Positions 7,270-13,946 of a DNA stretch of 16,987 bases are shown here, one piece after another. The notes below the pieces were generated by a model. That model made no database searches and had not been told where the DNA came from. It saw only the letters and a list, made by a program, of their open reading frames with translations. Source of the stretch: Rhodoferax sp. UBA6134 (lineage in GTDB: Bacteria; Pseudomonadota; Gammaproteobacteria; Burkholderiales; Burkholderiaceae_C); assembly GCA_002422455.1 (NCBI GenBank), contig DIVK01000075.1:8966-25952 (forward strand), written 5' to 3'. A program made the translations under genes and the position numbers. The stretch's first letter is position 1. Every line of letters starts with the position of its first letter.

Positions 7270-8085
7270 CTAGGTCTTCTGGCAATGGGGGCAGTAAAAG
7301 GTCGAACGTTGCCCCTGGCGCAAGTGTCTGATGGGTGTCCCGCACACCCGGCAAGGCAGCCCCTGCCGCCCGTAAACCATGGCTTCAAGCTGAAAGTATC
7401 CGGTTTCACCCTTGGCGCTGGAGAAGTCTCGCAGGGTGCTGCCGCCCTTGGCCACCGCGCGCGCCAGCACCTCCCGGATCGCCGCATGAAGTCTGGCGCT
7501 GCGCGGCCGACTCAGTCGCGCAGCGCTCAGGGTCGGCCGGATACCGGCCAGAAACAGCGCTTCGGAAGCATAGATATTGCCCACCCCGACCACCAGGTCA
7601 CCGGCCAGCAAAACCTGCTTGATCGCCGCCTTGCGCCGTTTCAAACCAGCGTAGAACTGATTGACATCAAACCCCTCCGACAAAGGCTCCATACCGAGTT
7701 TCCCCAACAGCTTGCGAGCCTCGGGCGCCTCCTCGCTGCCGGCGTAAACCACCGCCCCAAAACGACGCGGGTCGTGGAGTCTGAGCGTGCCGCGGTTAGT
7801 CACCAACTCGAAATGGTCATGAGCCCCCGGAGGCGCCAAGTGCTGTGCAAAACTCAAGCTGCCGGACATGCCCAGATGCACCAGCAGCAGGCCCTGATCC
7901 AGATCAATCAGCAAATATTTCCCGCGTCTGCGTACTGCCAGCACCGTTCGTCCCGCGAGCCGGGCCGGTGCGCAGCCCAAAGGCCATCGCAACGCTTTGC
8001 CCAGATGCACCGACACGACCTTCGCCCCCGCAATGGCGCCGGCAAAACTCAGGCGCGTAACTTCAACTTCGGGCAATTCAGGCAT
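7270..8085 (-). CDS. mutM: Formamidopyrimidine-DNA glycosylase MutM (Fpg)
   Basis: MutM excises 8-oxoguanine and ring-opened purines from DNA, with associated AP-lyase activity. The product is 271 residues (E. coli 269). It begins MPELPEVEV: after removal of Met, proline 2 is the catalytic Schiff-base nucleophile and glutamate 3 is also catalytic. K56 in RRRGKYLLID matches the conserved DNA-contacting lysine, and LLVHLGMSGSL follows. The C-terminal zinc finger has C245-X2-C248 and C265-X2-C268 with the conserved arginine R260 between them (GQRSTFYCPHC). The start at 8085 is fixed by the obligatory MPELPE N-terminus, although no good Shine-Dalgarno sequence precedes it. It is the first gene of a minus-strand unit that continues into the dynamin-like GTPase gene and mutY. 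The divergent TPR gene begins 30 bases away. Confidence 0.97.
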   Translation of the reverse strand: MPELPEVEVTRLSFAGAIAGAKVVSVHLGKALRWPLGCAPARLAGRTVLAVRRRGKYLLIDLDQGLLLVHLGMSGSLSFAQHLAPPGAHDHFELVTNRGTLRLHDPRRFGAVVYAGSEEAPEARKLLGKLGMEPLSEGFDVNQFYAGLKRRKAAIKQVLLAGDLVVGVGNIYASEALFLAGIRPTLSAARLSRPRSARLHAAIREVLARAVAKGGSTLRDFSSAKGETGYFQLEAMVYGRQGLPCRVCGTPIRHLRQGQRSTFYCPHCQKT

Positions 8086-8109
8086 GGGAGAGAAATCGGG
8101 CTGACATGG

Positions 8110-8138
8110 ATTATTATGTATCCGATGGCACGTTTCAA
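8110..8138 (-). promoter_or_regulatory. Sigma70-type promoter for mutM, overlapping the TPR gene start
   Basis: Read on the minus strand, TTGAAA (8138-8133, 5/6 to the -35 consensus) is followed by exactly 17 bases and then AATAAT (8115-8110, 5/6 to the -10 consensus). Transcription would start near 8103, giving mutM a leader of roughly 17 bases. The plus-strand TPR gene's ATG (8116) and signal-peptide codons lie within this promoter, so the two divergent genes share DNA. Confidence 0.6.
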
Positions 8139-9861
8139 CCATTTCCCCCCTCTTGTCCTGCTTGTTTGCGCACTGGCCGCAAATGCGCAAATCCCCGACA
8201 ACAAACCAGCCGAACCGCTCAGTTCGGCGCTGGACAGCAATCTCTTTTATGAGCTCCTGCTGGGGGAACTCAGTGCCCGCGAAGGGAATCCCGGCGCAGC
8301 GTACTCGCTGATGCTTGATGCGGCGCGAAAAACAGGAGACGCCCGGCTGTACCAGCGGGCCATCGAAATAGCGTTGCAAGCGCGCTCCGGCGACTCCGCA
8401 CTGCTGGCGGCCCGCGCCTGGAAACAGGCCCTCCCAGCATCCAGGGAGGCCAATCGCTACGTCCTGCAGATATTGATAGGCTTGAATCGAATTGACGAAA
8501 CGCTGGAACCACTCAAGCAAGAGATTGCGGCAACAGATGTCAAAGACCGGGTGGCAGTCATATCATCCATTCCGCGCTACTTTTCACGCGTGACCGACAA
8601 AAAACTGGCGGCCAGCACGGTCGAGAAGGCACTGGGCGGCTATCTGACGACGCCTGGCGTCGGCGTTTCTGCATGGATCACCATCGGGCGTATGCGTTTT
8701 GATGCCGGCGACAGCAGCGGGGCCGTGGACGCGGCCCGCAAGGCGCAGGCCATGGATGCCAAATCGGAAGCGCCCGTCCTGTTGGCCTTGTCCATGATGA
8801 GTCCGAAAACTCCGCAAGCCGAAGCCATCGTCAAAAAATATCTCGAAGGTACACCCCGGCCTGACGTCCACATGGTGTATGTCCGCGCCCTGCTGGAGGC
8901 GCAGCGCTACGCGGAGGCGCTGGCCCAGCTGCAAGCCATCACCTCCGACACGCCCGACTACCCGCAAGCCTGGCTGGTACGGGGCGCGCTCGAATGGCAG
9001 GATGGCAAGCCCGCCGTGGCCGAACGATCCTTCCAGCGTTACGTGACGTTGGCACTGGCCGGGCGCAGCGACACACCTCGCGCTCAAACAGATCGCGGTC
9101 TGGTACAGGCCTACCTCTCGCTGGCCCAGATTGCCGAACAGAGAAAAGACTTCACGCAGGCAGACGCGTGGCTCCAGCGCATTGACAGCGCCGAAGACAT
9201 GCTCAACGCCCAACTGCGGCGCGCCACCCTCCTGGCCCGGCAGGGCAAACTCGAAGAGGCACGCAAACTGATTCGCAGCCAACCCGAAAAGTTTCCGGCA
9301 GACGCCCGGCAGAAAGTCACCGCAGAAGTCCAATTGCTGCGAGACAGCCATCAATATCAAGCCGCCTATGACCTTCTCACCGAGGCCACTTCGCGCACGC
9401 CTGACGACTTTGATCTCGTCTACGACATGGCGATGGTCGCCGAAGAATTGGGCCGCCTGGACGAGATGGAGCGCCTGCTGCGCCGTGTGATTGACAACAA
9501 ACCCGAGTACCAGCACGCGTACAACGCCCTGGGCTACTCGCTGGCGGATCGCAGCATCCGTCTGCCCGAGGCCCGGCAGCTTATCCTGAAGGCGCTGGAA
9601 TATGCGCCGGACGATCCCTTCATCAACGACAGCCTGGGCTGGGTTGAATTCCGTAGCGGCAATCTGGCGCAGGCCCTGAGCATTCTTCAGGCCGCATTCA
9701 AGGCCCGGCCGGATGCGGAAATTGCAGCCCATCTGGGTGAAGTCTTGTGGAGCATGGATCAACGTGATCAAGCCGTGACGGTCTGGCGAGAGGGCGCAAA
9801 ACTCAATGCCGGGAACAAAACCTTACAGGAAACACTCAAACGGCTGCGTGTGAAGCTGTGA
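8116..9861 (+). CDS. Periplasmic TPR-repeat protein upstream of lolB (LbcA-like position)
   Basis: The 581-residue exported protein is built almost entirely of tetratricopeptide-type helical repeats. The N-terminus (MYPMARFNHF, then PPLVLLVCALAANA) is a signal peptide with a likely signal peptidase I site ANA|Q at 24/25; the only nearby cysteine (LLVC) does not make a lipobox. Repeats run through the chain and are clearest at the C-terminus: AYNALGYSLADRS (about 466-500), INDSLGWVEFRSGNLAQAL (about 500-533) and IAAHLGEVLWSMDQRDQAV (about 535-567). The start could also be ATG 8125; neither has a good ribosome site. The stop overlaps the lolB start as GTGA. In Pseudomonas aeruginosa the TPR gene directly upstream of lolB encodes LbcA, the outer-membrane adaptor of the CtpA protease that degrades cell-wall hydrolases. 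Orthology is inferred from position, size and C-terminal similarity recalled from memory. Confidence 0.85.
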   Translation: MYPMARFNHFPPLVLLVCALAANAQIPDNKPAEPLSSALDSNLFYELLLGELSAREGNPGAAYSLMLDAARKTGDARLYQRAIEIALQARSGDSALLAARAWKQALPASREANRYVLQILIGLNRIDETLEPLKQEIAATDVKDRVAVISSIPRYFSRVTDKKLAASTVEKALGGYLTTPGVGVSAWITIGRMRFDAGDSSGAVDAARKAQAMDAKSEAPVLLALSMMSPKTPQAEAIVKKYLEGTPRPDVHMVYVRALLEAQRYAEALAQLQAITSDTPDYPQAWLVRGALEWQDGKPAVAERSFQRYVTLALAGRSDTPRAQTDRGLVQAYLSLAQIAEQRKDFTQADAWLQRIDSAEDMLNAQLRRATLLARQGKLEEARKLIRSQPEKFPADARQKVTAEVQLLRDSHQYQAAYDLLTEATSRTPDDFDLVYDMAMVAEELGRLDEMERLLRRVIDNKPEYQHAYNALGYSLADRSIRLPEARQLILKALEYAPDDPFINDSLGWVEFRSGNLAQALSILQAAFKARPDAEIAAHLGEVLWSMDQRDQAVTVWREGAKLNAGNKTLQETLKRLRVKL

Positions 9862-10376
9862 AGCCCGTGGTGAGGGTCGTTGGCACGGCCTTTGTTGTTG
9901 CCACCATTTTCATGGCGGGCTGCGCCGTTCCGGCAAGGCTTGACACCACCCGTCAAACTGAGGCATCACCCTGGCGCGGACGACTGGCCGTCCGAATCGA
10001 GTCCGACCCGTCGCAATCCCAATCCCAGCCCCAATCCTTTACCGCCGCATTTGAGTTGAATGGCAACGCACTGGCGGGTGAACTGACGCTGTACACGCCG
10101 CTGGGCGGCACAGCCGCAACCCTCTCCTGGTCTCCCCAGACCGCCGTCATGCGCCGCCATGGTGACATCCGCCATTTCAAATCACTGGAGGCCTTGATTG
10201 AGCAGACCGTCGGCACCGAGATACCCGTGGCCGCCCTCTTCGCATGGCTGAAGGGTGACAACATGACGGCGGCCGGCTGGCGGGCCGACCTGTCGCAACA
10301 TGCCAACGGCCGGATCACGGCCCGACGTACGGAGCCGCCGCCCCAGGCGGAACTTCGCCTGGTGTTTGAAAAATAA
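9858..10376 (+). CDS. lolB: Outer-membrane lipoprotein insertion protein LolB
   Basis: LolB receives lipoproteins from periplasmic LolA and inserts them into the inner leaflet of the outer membrane; it is itself a lipoprotein. The product is 172 residues. A signal peptide ends in the lipobox MAGC with the lipidated cysteine at residue 22. It is followed by the LolB fold features WRGRLAVRIES, SFTAAFELNGNALAGELTLY and TPLGGTAATLSWSP. A short Gln/Ser run (SDPSQSQSQPQS) links the first strands. The GTG start at 9858 overlaps the TGA of the TPR gene, so coupling is likely. ispE follows after 72 bases. Sequence conservation in LolB is low, but the lipobox, size and location between the TPR gene and ispE make the call firm. 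Confidence 0.9.
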   Translation: MKPVVRVVGTAFVVATIFMAGCAVPARLDTTRQTEASPWRGRLAVRIESDPSQSQSQPQSFTAAFELNGNALAGELTLYTPLGGTAATLSWSPQTAVMRRHGDIRHFKSLEALIEQTVGTEIPVAALFAWLKGDNMTAAGWRADLSQHANGRITARRTEPPPQAELRLVFEK

Positions 10377-10448
10377 AAGAACGCTCGATCAGTCCAATCA
10401 GTTAGGGATAAAGCCGAAAGTCTGTCCCGCAGCAAGTTCTCAGGTCAC

Positions 10449-11294
10449 ATGAAGTCGCTCTACGATATTTCTGCTCCAGCCAAACTCAACCTGTTTCTGC
10501 ACGTCACGGGCCGGAGAAGCGATGGCTATCACCTGTTGCAATCCGTCTTCATGCTGATCGACTGGTGCGACACGCTGCACTTCGACCTTCGCGCTGACGG
10601 GCGCATCAGCCGCGAAGACCTTGGCCCCCCTTTGCCGGTTGACGACCTGGTCGTGCGTGCGGCACGCGCCCTGCAGGCCGCCAGCAACAGCCCGCTCGGG
10701 GCTCACATCGGCATTGAGAAGCACATTCCCGCCCAGGCTGGCATGGGCGGCGGCTCGTCCGACGCAGCCTCGACCCTGCTCGCGCTGAACCGCCTGTGGA
10801 AACTTAACCTTTCTCTGGAGAAACTCATCAAAATCGGACTTCAATTGGGGGCTGACGTGCCATTTTTCCTGAACGGGCGAAATGCCTGGGTCGAAGGTAT
10901 CGGCGAAAAAATGACCCCTGTCTCCCTGCCGTCAGCCCATTTTTTGGTGGTTAAACCCCCTGAAGGACTGGAAACCCGGCTAATTTTCTCGGACCCTGCC
11001 TTAAAAAGAGACAGTGAAACTGCTATAATCTCAGGCTTCGCTGCAGATGCTTTCGGCTTTGGCCGTAATGACTTGCAGGGCGTTGCCCAAAGACTGTGTC
11101 CTGGCGTGACCCGAGCCCTTGACTGGCTTGCTTCACGTGGACTCAGTGGCCGGATGACAGGCTCTGGAAGTGCTGTGTTTGCGCAGGTGTTGCAGCACAT
11201 TGACCTGACACACGCCCCGGGTGCGTTTCAGGTCAGGTTATGCAGCAGTCTGGATGTTCATCCCCTGATGGGTTGGGCGGCCAGCGACGGTTAG
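10449..11294 (+). CDS. ispE: 4-diphosphocytidyl-2-C-methyl-D-erythritol kinase IspE
   Basis: IspE is the GHMP-family kinase that phosphorylates the 2-hydroxyl of CDP-methylerythritol in the MEP isoprenoid pathway. The product is 281 residues. K12 in SAPAKLNLFLHV corresponds to the catalytic lysine. The glycine-rich ATP loop GMGGGSSDAAS starts at 98, D136 in LGADVPFFL is the catalytic aspartate, and the C-terminal GHMP motif is RMTGSGSAVFAQV. AGG lies a few bases before ATG 10449. The sequence around 11001-11029 inside the gene is unusually AT-rich and includes a rare-looking ATA codon, because it also forms a promoter. The gene is flanked by lolB and tRNA-Gln in the arrangement remembered from Pseudomonas and many betaproteobacteria. 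Confidence 0.96.
   Translation: MKSLYDISAPAKLNLFLHVTGRRSDGYHLLQSVFMLIDWCDTLHFDLRADGRISREDLGPPLPVDDLVVRAARALQAASNSPLGAHIGIEKHIPAQAGMGGGSSDAASTLLALNRLWKLNLSLEKLIKIGLQLGADVPFFLNGRNAWVEGIGEKMTPVSLPSAHFLVVKPPEGLETRLIFSDPALKRDSETAIISGFAADAFGFGRNDLQGVAQRLCPGVTRALDWLASRGLSGRMTGSGSAVFAQVLQHIDLTHAPGAFQVRLCSSLDVHPLMGWAASDG
11001..11029 (+). promoter_or_regulatory. Near-consensus promoter inside ispE
   Basis: TTAAAA (11001-11006, 4/6 to -35), then a 17-base spacer, then a perfect TATAAT (11024-11029) preceded by TGC, forming an extended -10. The predicted start is near 11036, about 300 bases before tRNA-Gln. It probably drives tRNA-Gln, prs and rplY independently of ispE. In the ispE frame the -10 box is read across codons GCT-ATA-ATC, which uses the uncommon isoleucine codon ATA. 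Confidence 0.6.
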
Positions 11295-11338
11295 TCAAGA
11301 AAATTATCGGTTGGTGGCGTTTGGCCGTCGACCCGTGT

Positions 11339-11415
11339 AGGGGAATCGCCAAGTTGGTTAAGGCACTGGATTTTGATTCCAGCATGCGAAGGTTCGAATC
11401 CTTCTTCCCCTGCCA
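11339..11415 (+). tRNA. tRNA-Gln (anticodon UUG)
   Basis: The 77-nt cloverleaf is complete, with an encoded CCA end (11413-11415). Acceptor stem AGGGGAA/TTCCCCT pairs perfectly with G73 as discriminator. The D arm is GCC/GGC. The anticodon stem CTGGA/TCCAG encloses the loop TTTTGAT with TTG at 11373-11375, and the T arm GAAGG/CCTTC encloses TTCGAAT. The 1-72 pair is A-U, weak as in E. coli tRNA-Gln (U-A). It lies between ispE and prs, 68 bases before the prs start, and is probably processed out of the same transcript. Confidence 0.97.
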
Positions 11416-11483
11416 AATATTTAGTTGTGCGTTCCACACACCGAATGCACAGGCGCAAACGTCACTCAATCGCTGGGATACTC

Positions 11484-12461
11484 ATGCAGGCTCCTCAATC
11501 CCCTGATTTCATGGTTTTTACCGGCAATGCCAATCCCGGCATGGCAGCAGAAATTGCCAGCCACCTGGGCATCAGACTGGGTGCCGCAACAGTGGGCCGC
11601 TTCTCTGATGGCGAGGTAACCGTCGAGATCAATCAAAACGTACGGGCCCGGGACGTCTTCGTGGTGCAGTCCACCTGCGCACCGACCAACGAAAACCTGA
11701 TGGAATTGCTCATCATGGTGGACGCTCTCAAACGAGCCTCCGCCGAGCGCATCAGTGCCGTAATTCCCTATTTCGGCTATGCCCGGCAAGACCGTCGCCC
11801 GCGCTCCAGCCGTGTGCCCATCAGCGCCAAGGTTGTGGCCAACATGTTGCAGGCCGTCGGCGTGGCCCGCGTCTTGACCATGGATTTGCATGCCGACCAG
11901 ATTCAGGGCTTTTTTGATATCCCGGTCGACAACATTTATGCCTCCCCGGTGCTGCTGGGTGATCTGCGCCAGAAAAATTACGAAGACCTGATTGTGGTCT
12001 CCCCCGACGTGGGTGGTGTGGTGCGCGCCCGCGCCCTGGCCAAGCAGCTCAACTGTGACCTGGCCATCATCGACAAGCGTCGCCCCAAGGCCAATGTGAG
12101 CGAAGTGATGCACGTCATCGGTGAAATCGATGGCCGTAACTGCGTCATCATGGACGACATGATCGACACGGCGGGCACCCTGGTCAAGGCCGCCGAGGTC
12201 CTGAAAGAACGCGGTGCGAAAAAAGTTTACGCCTATTGCACGCACCCCATTTTTTCGGGCCCCGCCATTGAACGCATCACCCATGGCAGCGCACTCGATG
12301 AAGTGGTGGTCACCAACACGATTCCCTTGAACCTGGCAGCGTCTTCCTGCCAGAAAATACGGCAACTGTCCGTGGCACCACTGATCGCCGAAACGATCCA
12401 GCGCATTGCCAAGGGCGAATCCGTCATGAGTTTGTTCTCGGATCAAGACAACCTCTTTTGA
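11484..12461 (+). CDS. prs: Ribose-phosphate pyrophosphokinase (PRPP synthetase)
   Basis: Prs makes phosphoribosyl pyrophosphate from ribose-5-phosphate and ATP, supplying nucleotide, NAD, histidine and tryptophan synthesis. The product is 325 residues, the typical class I size. It shows GRFSDGEVTVEI near the N-terminus, the catalytic flexible-loop region GYARQDRRPRSSR starting at 98, a divalent-cation/substrate region with MDLHADQIQGFF, and the PRPP-binding motif VIMDDMIDTAGT at 221-232. ATG 11484 is chosen because it gives the family N-terminus (MQAPQSPDFMVFTGNANP) and has GGGA five bases upstream; the frame is open further upstream, but that stretch runs through the tRNA. Its TGA lies within a short AACCTC-TTTT-GAGGTT hairpin (12450-12465) that lacks a T-tract. 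Confidence 0.98.
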   Translation: MQAPQSPDFMVFTGNANPGMAAEIASHLGIRLGAATVGRFSDGEVTVEINQNVRARDVFVVQSTCAPTNENLMELLIMVDALKRASAERISAVIPYFGYARQDRRPRSSRVPISAKVVANMLQAVGVARVLTMDLHADQIQGFFDIPVDNIYASPVLLGDLRQKNYEDLIVVSPDVGGVVRARALAKQLNCDLAIIDKRRPKANVSEVMHVIGEIDGRNCVIMDDMIDTAGTLVKAAEVLKERGAKKVYAYCTHPIFSGPAIERITHGSALDEVVVTNTIPLNLAASSCQKIRQLSVAPLIAETIQRIAKGESVMSLFSDQDNLF

Positions 12462-12529
12462 GGTTTCTGATTCGGACAAAAGCGGGCTCAGACACAGGTA
12501 ATCACGTGTTTTGGGTCTTTTTAAAATCG

Positions 12530-12554
12530 GAGTCACACTGGTCGCGGTGGACTC
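12530..12554 (+). promoter_or_regulatory. Stem-loop in the rplY leader, just upstream of its ribosome-binding site
   Basis: GAGTC-A-CAC (12530-12538) can pair with GTG-GACTC (12547-12554) around the loop TGGTCGCG, giving eight pairs with one bulged A. It ends five bases before the GGAG at 12560-12563. L25 in E. coli is known to repress its own mRNA through the leader, so this hairpin is a candidate control element; that role is inferred. A -10-like TAAAAT (12522-12527) lies just before it, but a clear -35 is missing. Confidence 0.35.
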
Positions 12555-12569
12555 TTACCGGAGTTACAT

Positions 12570-13217
12570 ATGAAATTCGTCGCTTTTGAGCGCGCCAAGC
12601 AGGGCACGGGTGCGAGCCGCCGTCTCCGCATTTCCGGTCGTACGCCCGGCATCGTCTACGGTGGCGCAGGTGAACCCCTGCTCATCGAACTTGACCACAA
12701 CGCCCTGTGGCATGCCCTGAAAAAGGAAGCATTCCACGCCGCCGTTCTGGACATGGAGATGGGTGGAAAAGACCACAAGGTTTTGTTGCGTGACGTGCAA
12801 ATGCACCCCTTCAAACAACTCATCCTGCACGTGGACTTCCAGCGCGTTGATGCCAACACCCGGCTGCACATGAAAGTGCCGCTGCACTACAGCGGCGATG
12901 AAAATTCGCCTGCCGTCAAAACCGACGGCTGCATCGCCAACCACGTGGTGACCGAGCTTGAAGTGCTGTGCCTGCCCTCAGACCTGCCTGAGTTCATCGC
13001 GGTGGACTTGAGTAGCCTGAAAAAAGGTGCCTCGCTGCACCTCGCCGACGTCACCCTGCCCAAGGGCGTGACGGCCGTCACGCACGGCAACAAAAATCCG
13101 GTTCTGGTGTCCGTGGTGGCCGTTGCAGGCGCCGAAGTTCCCGCCGCAGAGACCGAAGCGGCAGCCGCGCCCGCCGGAAAGGCTGCAGCAAAAGCACCGC
13201 CAGCCAAGAAGAAATAA
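12570..13217 (+). CDS. rplY: 50S ribosomal protein L25 (CTC/TL5 long form)
   Basis: L25 binds 5S rRNA in the large ribosomal subunit. This 215-residue protein is the long CTC/TL5 form: an N-terminal L25 domain (about 1-95, with RRLRISGRTPGIVYGG and LLRDVQMHPFKQLILHVDFQRV), then a C-terminal beta domain (about 96-185, with KVPLHYSGDENSPAVKTDG, VLCLPSDLPEFIAVDLSSLKKG and LHLADVTLPKG). It ends in an Ala/Lys-rich tail (AAAKAPPAKKK) typical of betaproteobacteria. GGAG lies six bases before ATG 12570. It follows prs after 108 bases, and a strong terminator follows 21 bases after its stop, so it ends the transcript in most rounds. Confidence 0.96.
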   Translation: MKFVAFERAKQGTGASRRLRISGRTPGIVYGGAGEPLLIELDHNALWHALKKEAFHAAVLDMEMGGKDHKVLLRDVQMHPFKQLILHVDFQRVDANTRLHMKVPLHYSGDENSPAVKTDGCIANHVVTELEVLCLPSDLPEFIAVDLSSLKKGASLHLADVTLPKGVTAVTHGNKNPVLVSVVAVAGAEVPAAETEAAAAPAGKAAAKAPPAKKK

Positions 13218-13238
13218 CCCTCGGCGGTCTTTGCACCC

Positions 13239-13266
13239 ATGGCCCACTTCGGTGGGCCATTTTTTT
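13239..13266 (+). terminator. Intrinsic terminator after rplY
   Basis: A perfect nine-pair stem ATGGCCCAC/GTGGGCCAT (13239-13247 and 13252-13260) with a stable TTCG tetraloop is followed directly by a run of T residues to 13266. It ends the tRNA-Gln/prs/rplY transcript. pth begins only 25 bases later, so pth needs read-through or its own start site within this short gap. Confidence 0.92.
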
Positions 13267-13291
13267 CAGCATTTACCCTGATAATTTGTAC

Positions 13292-13906
13292 ATGATCAAA
13301 CTCCTTGTTGGTCTTGGCAATCCCGGTCCGGAATACGAGTTCACCCGTCACAACGCGGGTTTCTGGTGGCTCGACGAAGTGGCACGCGCACTCAAAACGC
13401 CTCTCGTAATGGATAAAAATTATCACGGCCTGGTGGGACGCACGTCCGTCAACGGGCAAATGGTGTGGCTGCTGAAACCTCAAACCTTCATGAATCTGTG
13501 CGGGAAATCAGTCGCGACCCTGGCGCGTTTCTTCAAAATTCAGCCGCAAGAAATACTGGTCGCGCACGATGAGCTGGACATCATTCCGGGCGAAGCCAAG
13601 CTCAAGCTCGGCGGCAGCCATGCCGGACACAACGGCTTGCGCGACATCCACGCCCAACTTGGAACCGACAACTACTGGCGCCTGCGCCTGGGGATCGGAC
13701 ATCCGGGCGTCAAGTCAGAGGTCGTCCACTGGGTGCTGAAAAAACCCTCTCTGGATCACCGGGTGGCGATTGATCAGAGCATTGGCCGCGCGCTCACAGC
13801 CCTGCCGAACCTGTTGGCAGGTGACATGGATAAGGCCACCTTACTGGTGCATACCAGCAAGCCACCCCGAGCCAAACCACCCAAGCCGGACCATCCGGCG
13901 CAGTAA
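13292..13906 (+). CDS. pth: Peptidyl-tRNA hydrolase
   Basis: Pth cleaves peptidyl-tRNAs released prematurely from ribosomes and recycles the tRNA; it is essential in most bacteria. The product is 204 residues from ATG 13292. Active-site residues align exactly with E. coli numbering: N10 (GLGNPGPEY), catalytic H20 (TRHNAGF), N68 (KPQTFMN), D93 (AHDELDI) and N114 (GGSHAGHNGLRDI). A proline/lysine-rich tail (SKPPRAKPPKPDHPAQ) extends beyond the core. A TTG two codons upstream (13286) is an alternative start. No clear ribosome-binding site is visible, and the gene sits immediately after a strong terminator. Confidence 0.97.
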   Translation: MIKLLVGLGNPGPEYEFTRHNAGFWWLDEVARALKTPLVMDKNYHGLVGRTSVNGQMVWLLKPQTFMNLCGKSVATLARFFKIQPQEILVAHDELDIIPGEAKLKLGGSHAGHNGLRDIHAQLGTDNYWRLRLGIGHPGVKSEVVHWVLKKPSLDHRVAIDQSIGRALTALPNLLAGDMDKATLLVHTSKPPRAKPPKPDHPAQ

Positions 13907-13946
13907 ATCCAGTCTCGCCAAACCGCATCGGAACAGGATACGCACC

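Noticed and set aside
5856..7331. A 491-codon open frame on the plus strand opposite the dynamin-like GTPase
   Set aside because: The minus strand carries intact GTPase motifs and a strong ribosome site; the opposite frame has His/Gln/Arg-rich composition typical of an antisense shadow in GC-rich DNA.
8584..9771. A 395-codon minus-strand open frame opposite the TPR gene
   Set aside because: No ribosome site or domain, and the plus-strand TPR frame explains the codon pattern.
12450..12465. AACCTC-TTTT-GAGGTT hairpin over the prs stop codon as a terminator
   Set aside because: Six pairs only and no T-tract; it probably does not stop transcription.
11466..12536. A 356-codon minus-strand open frame opposite prs
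   Set aside because: Antisense shadow of the strongly conserved Prs protein.
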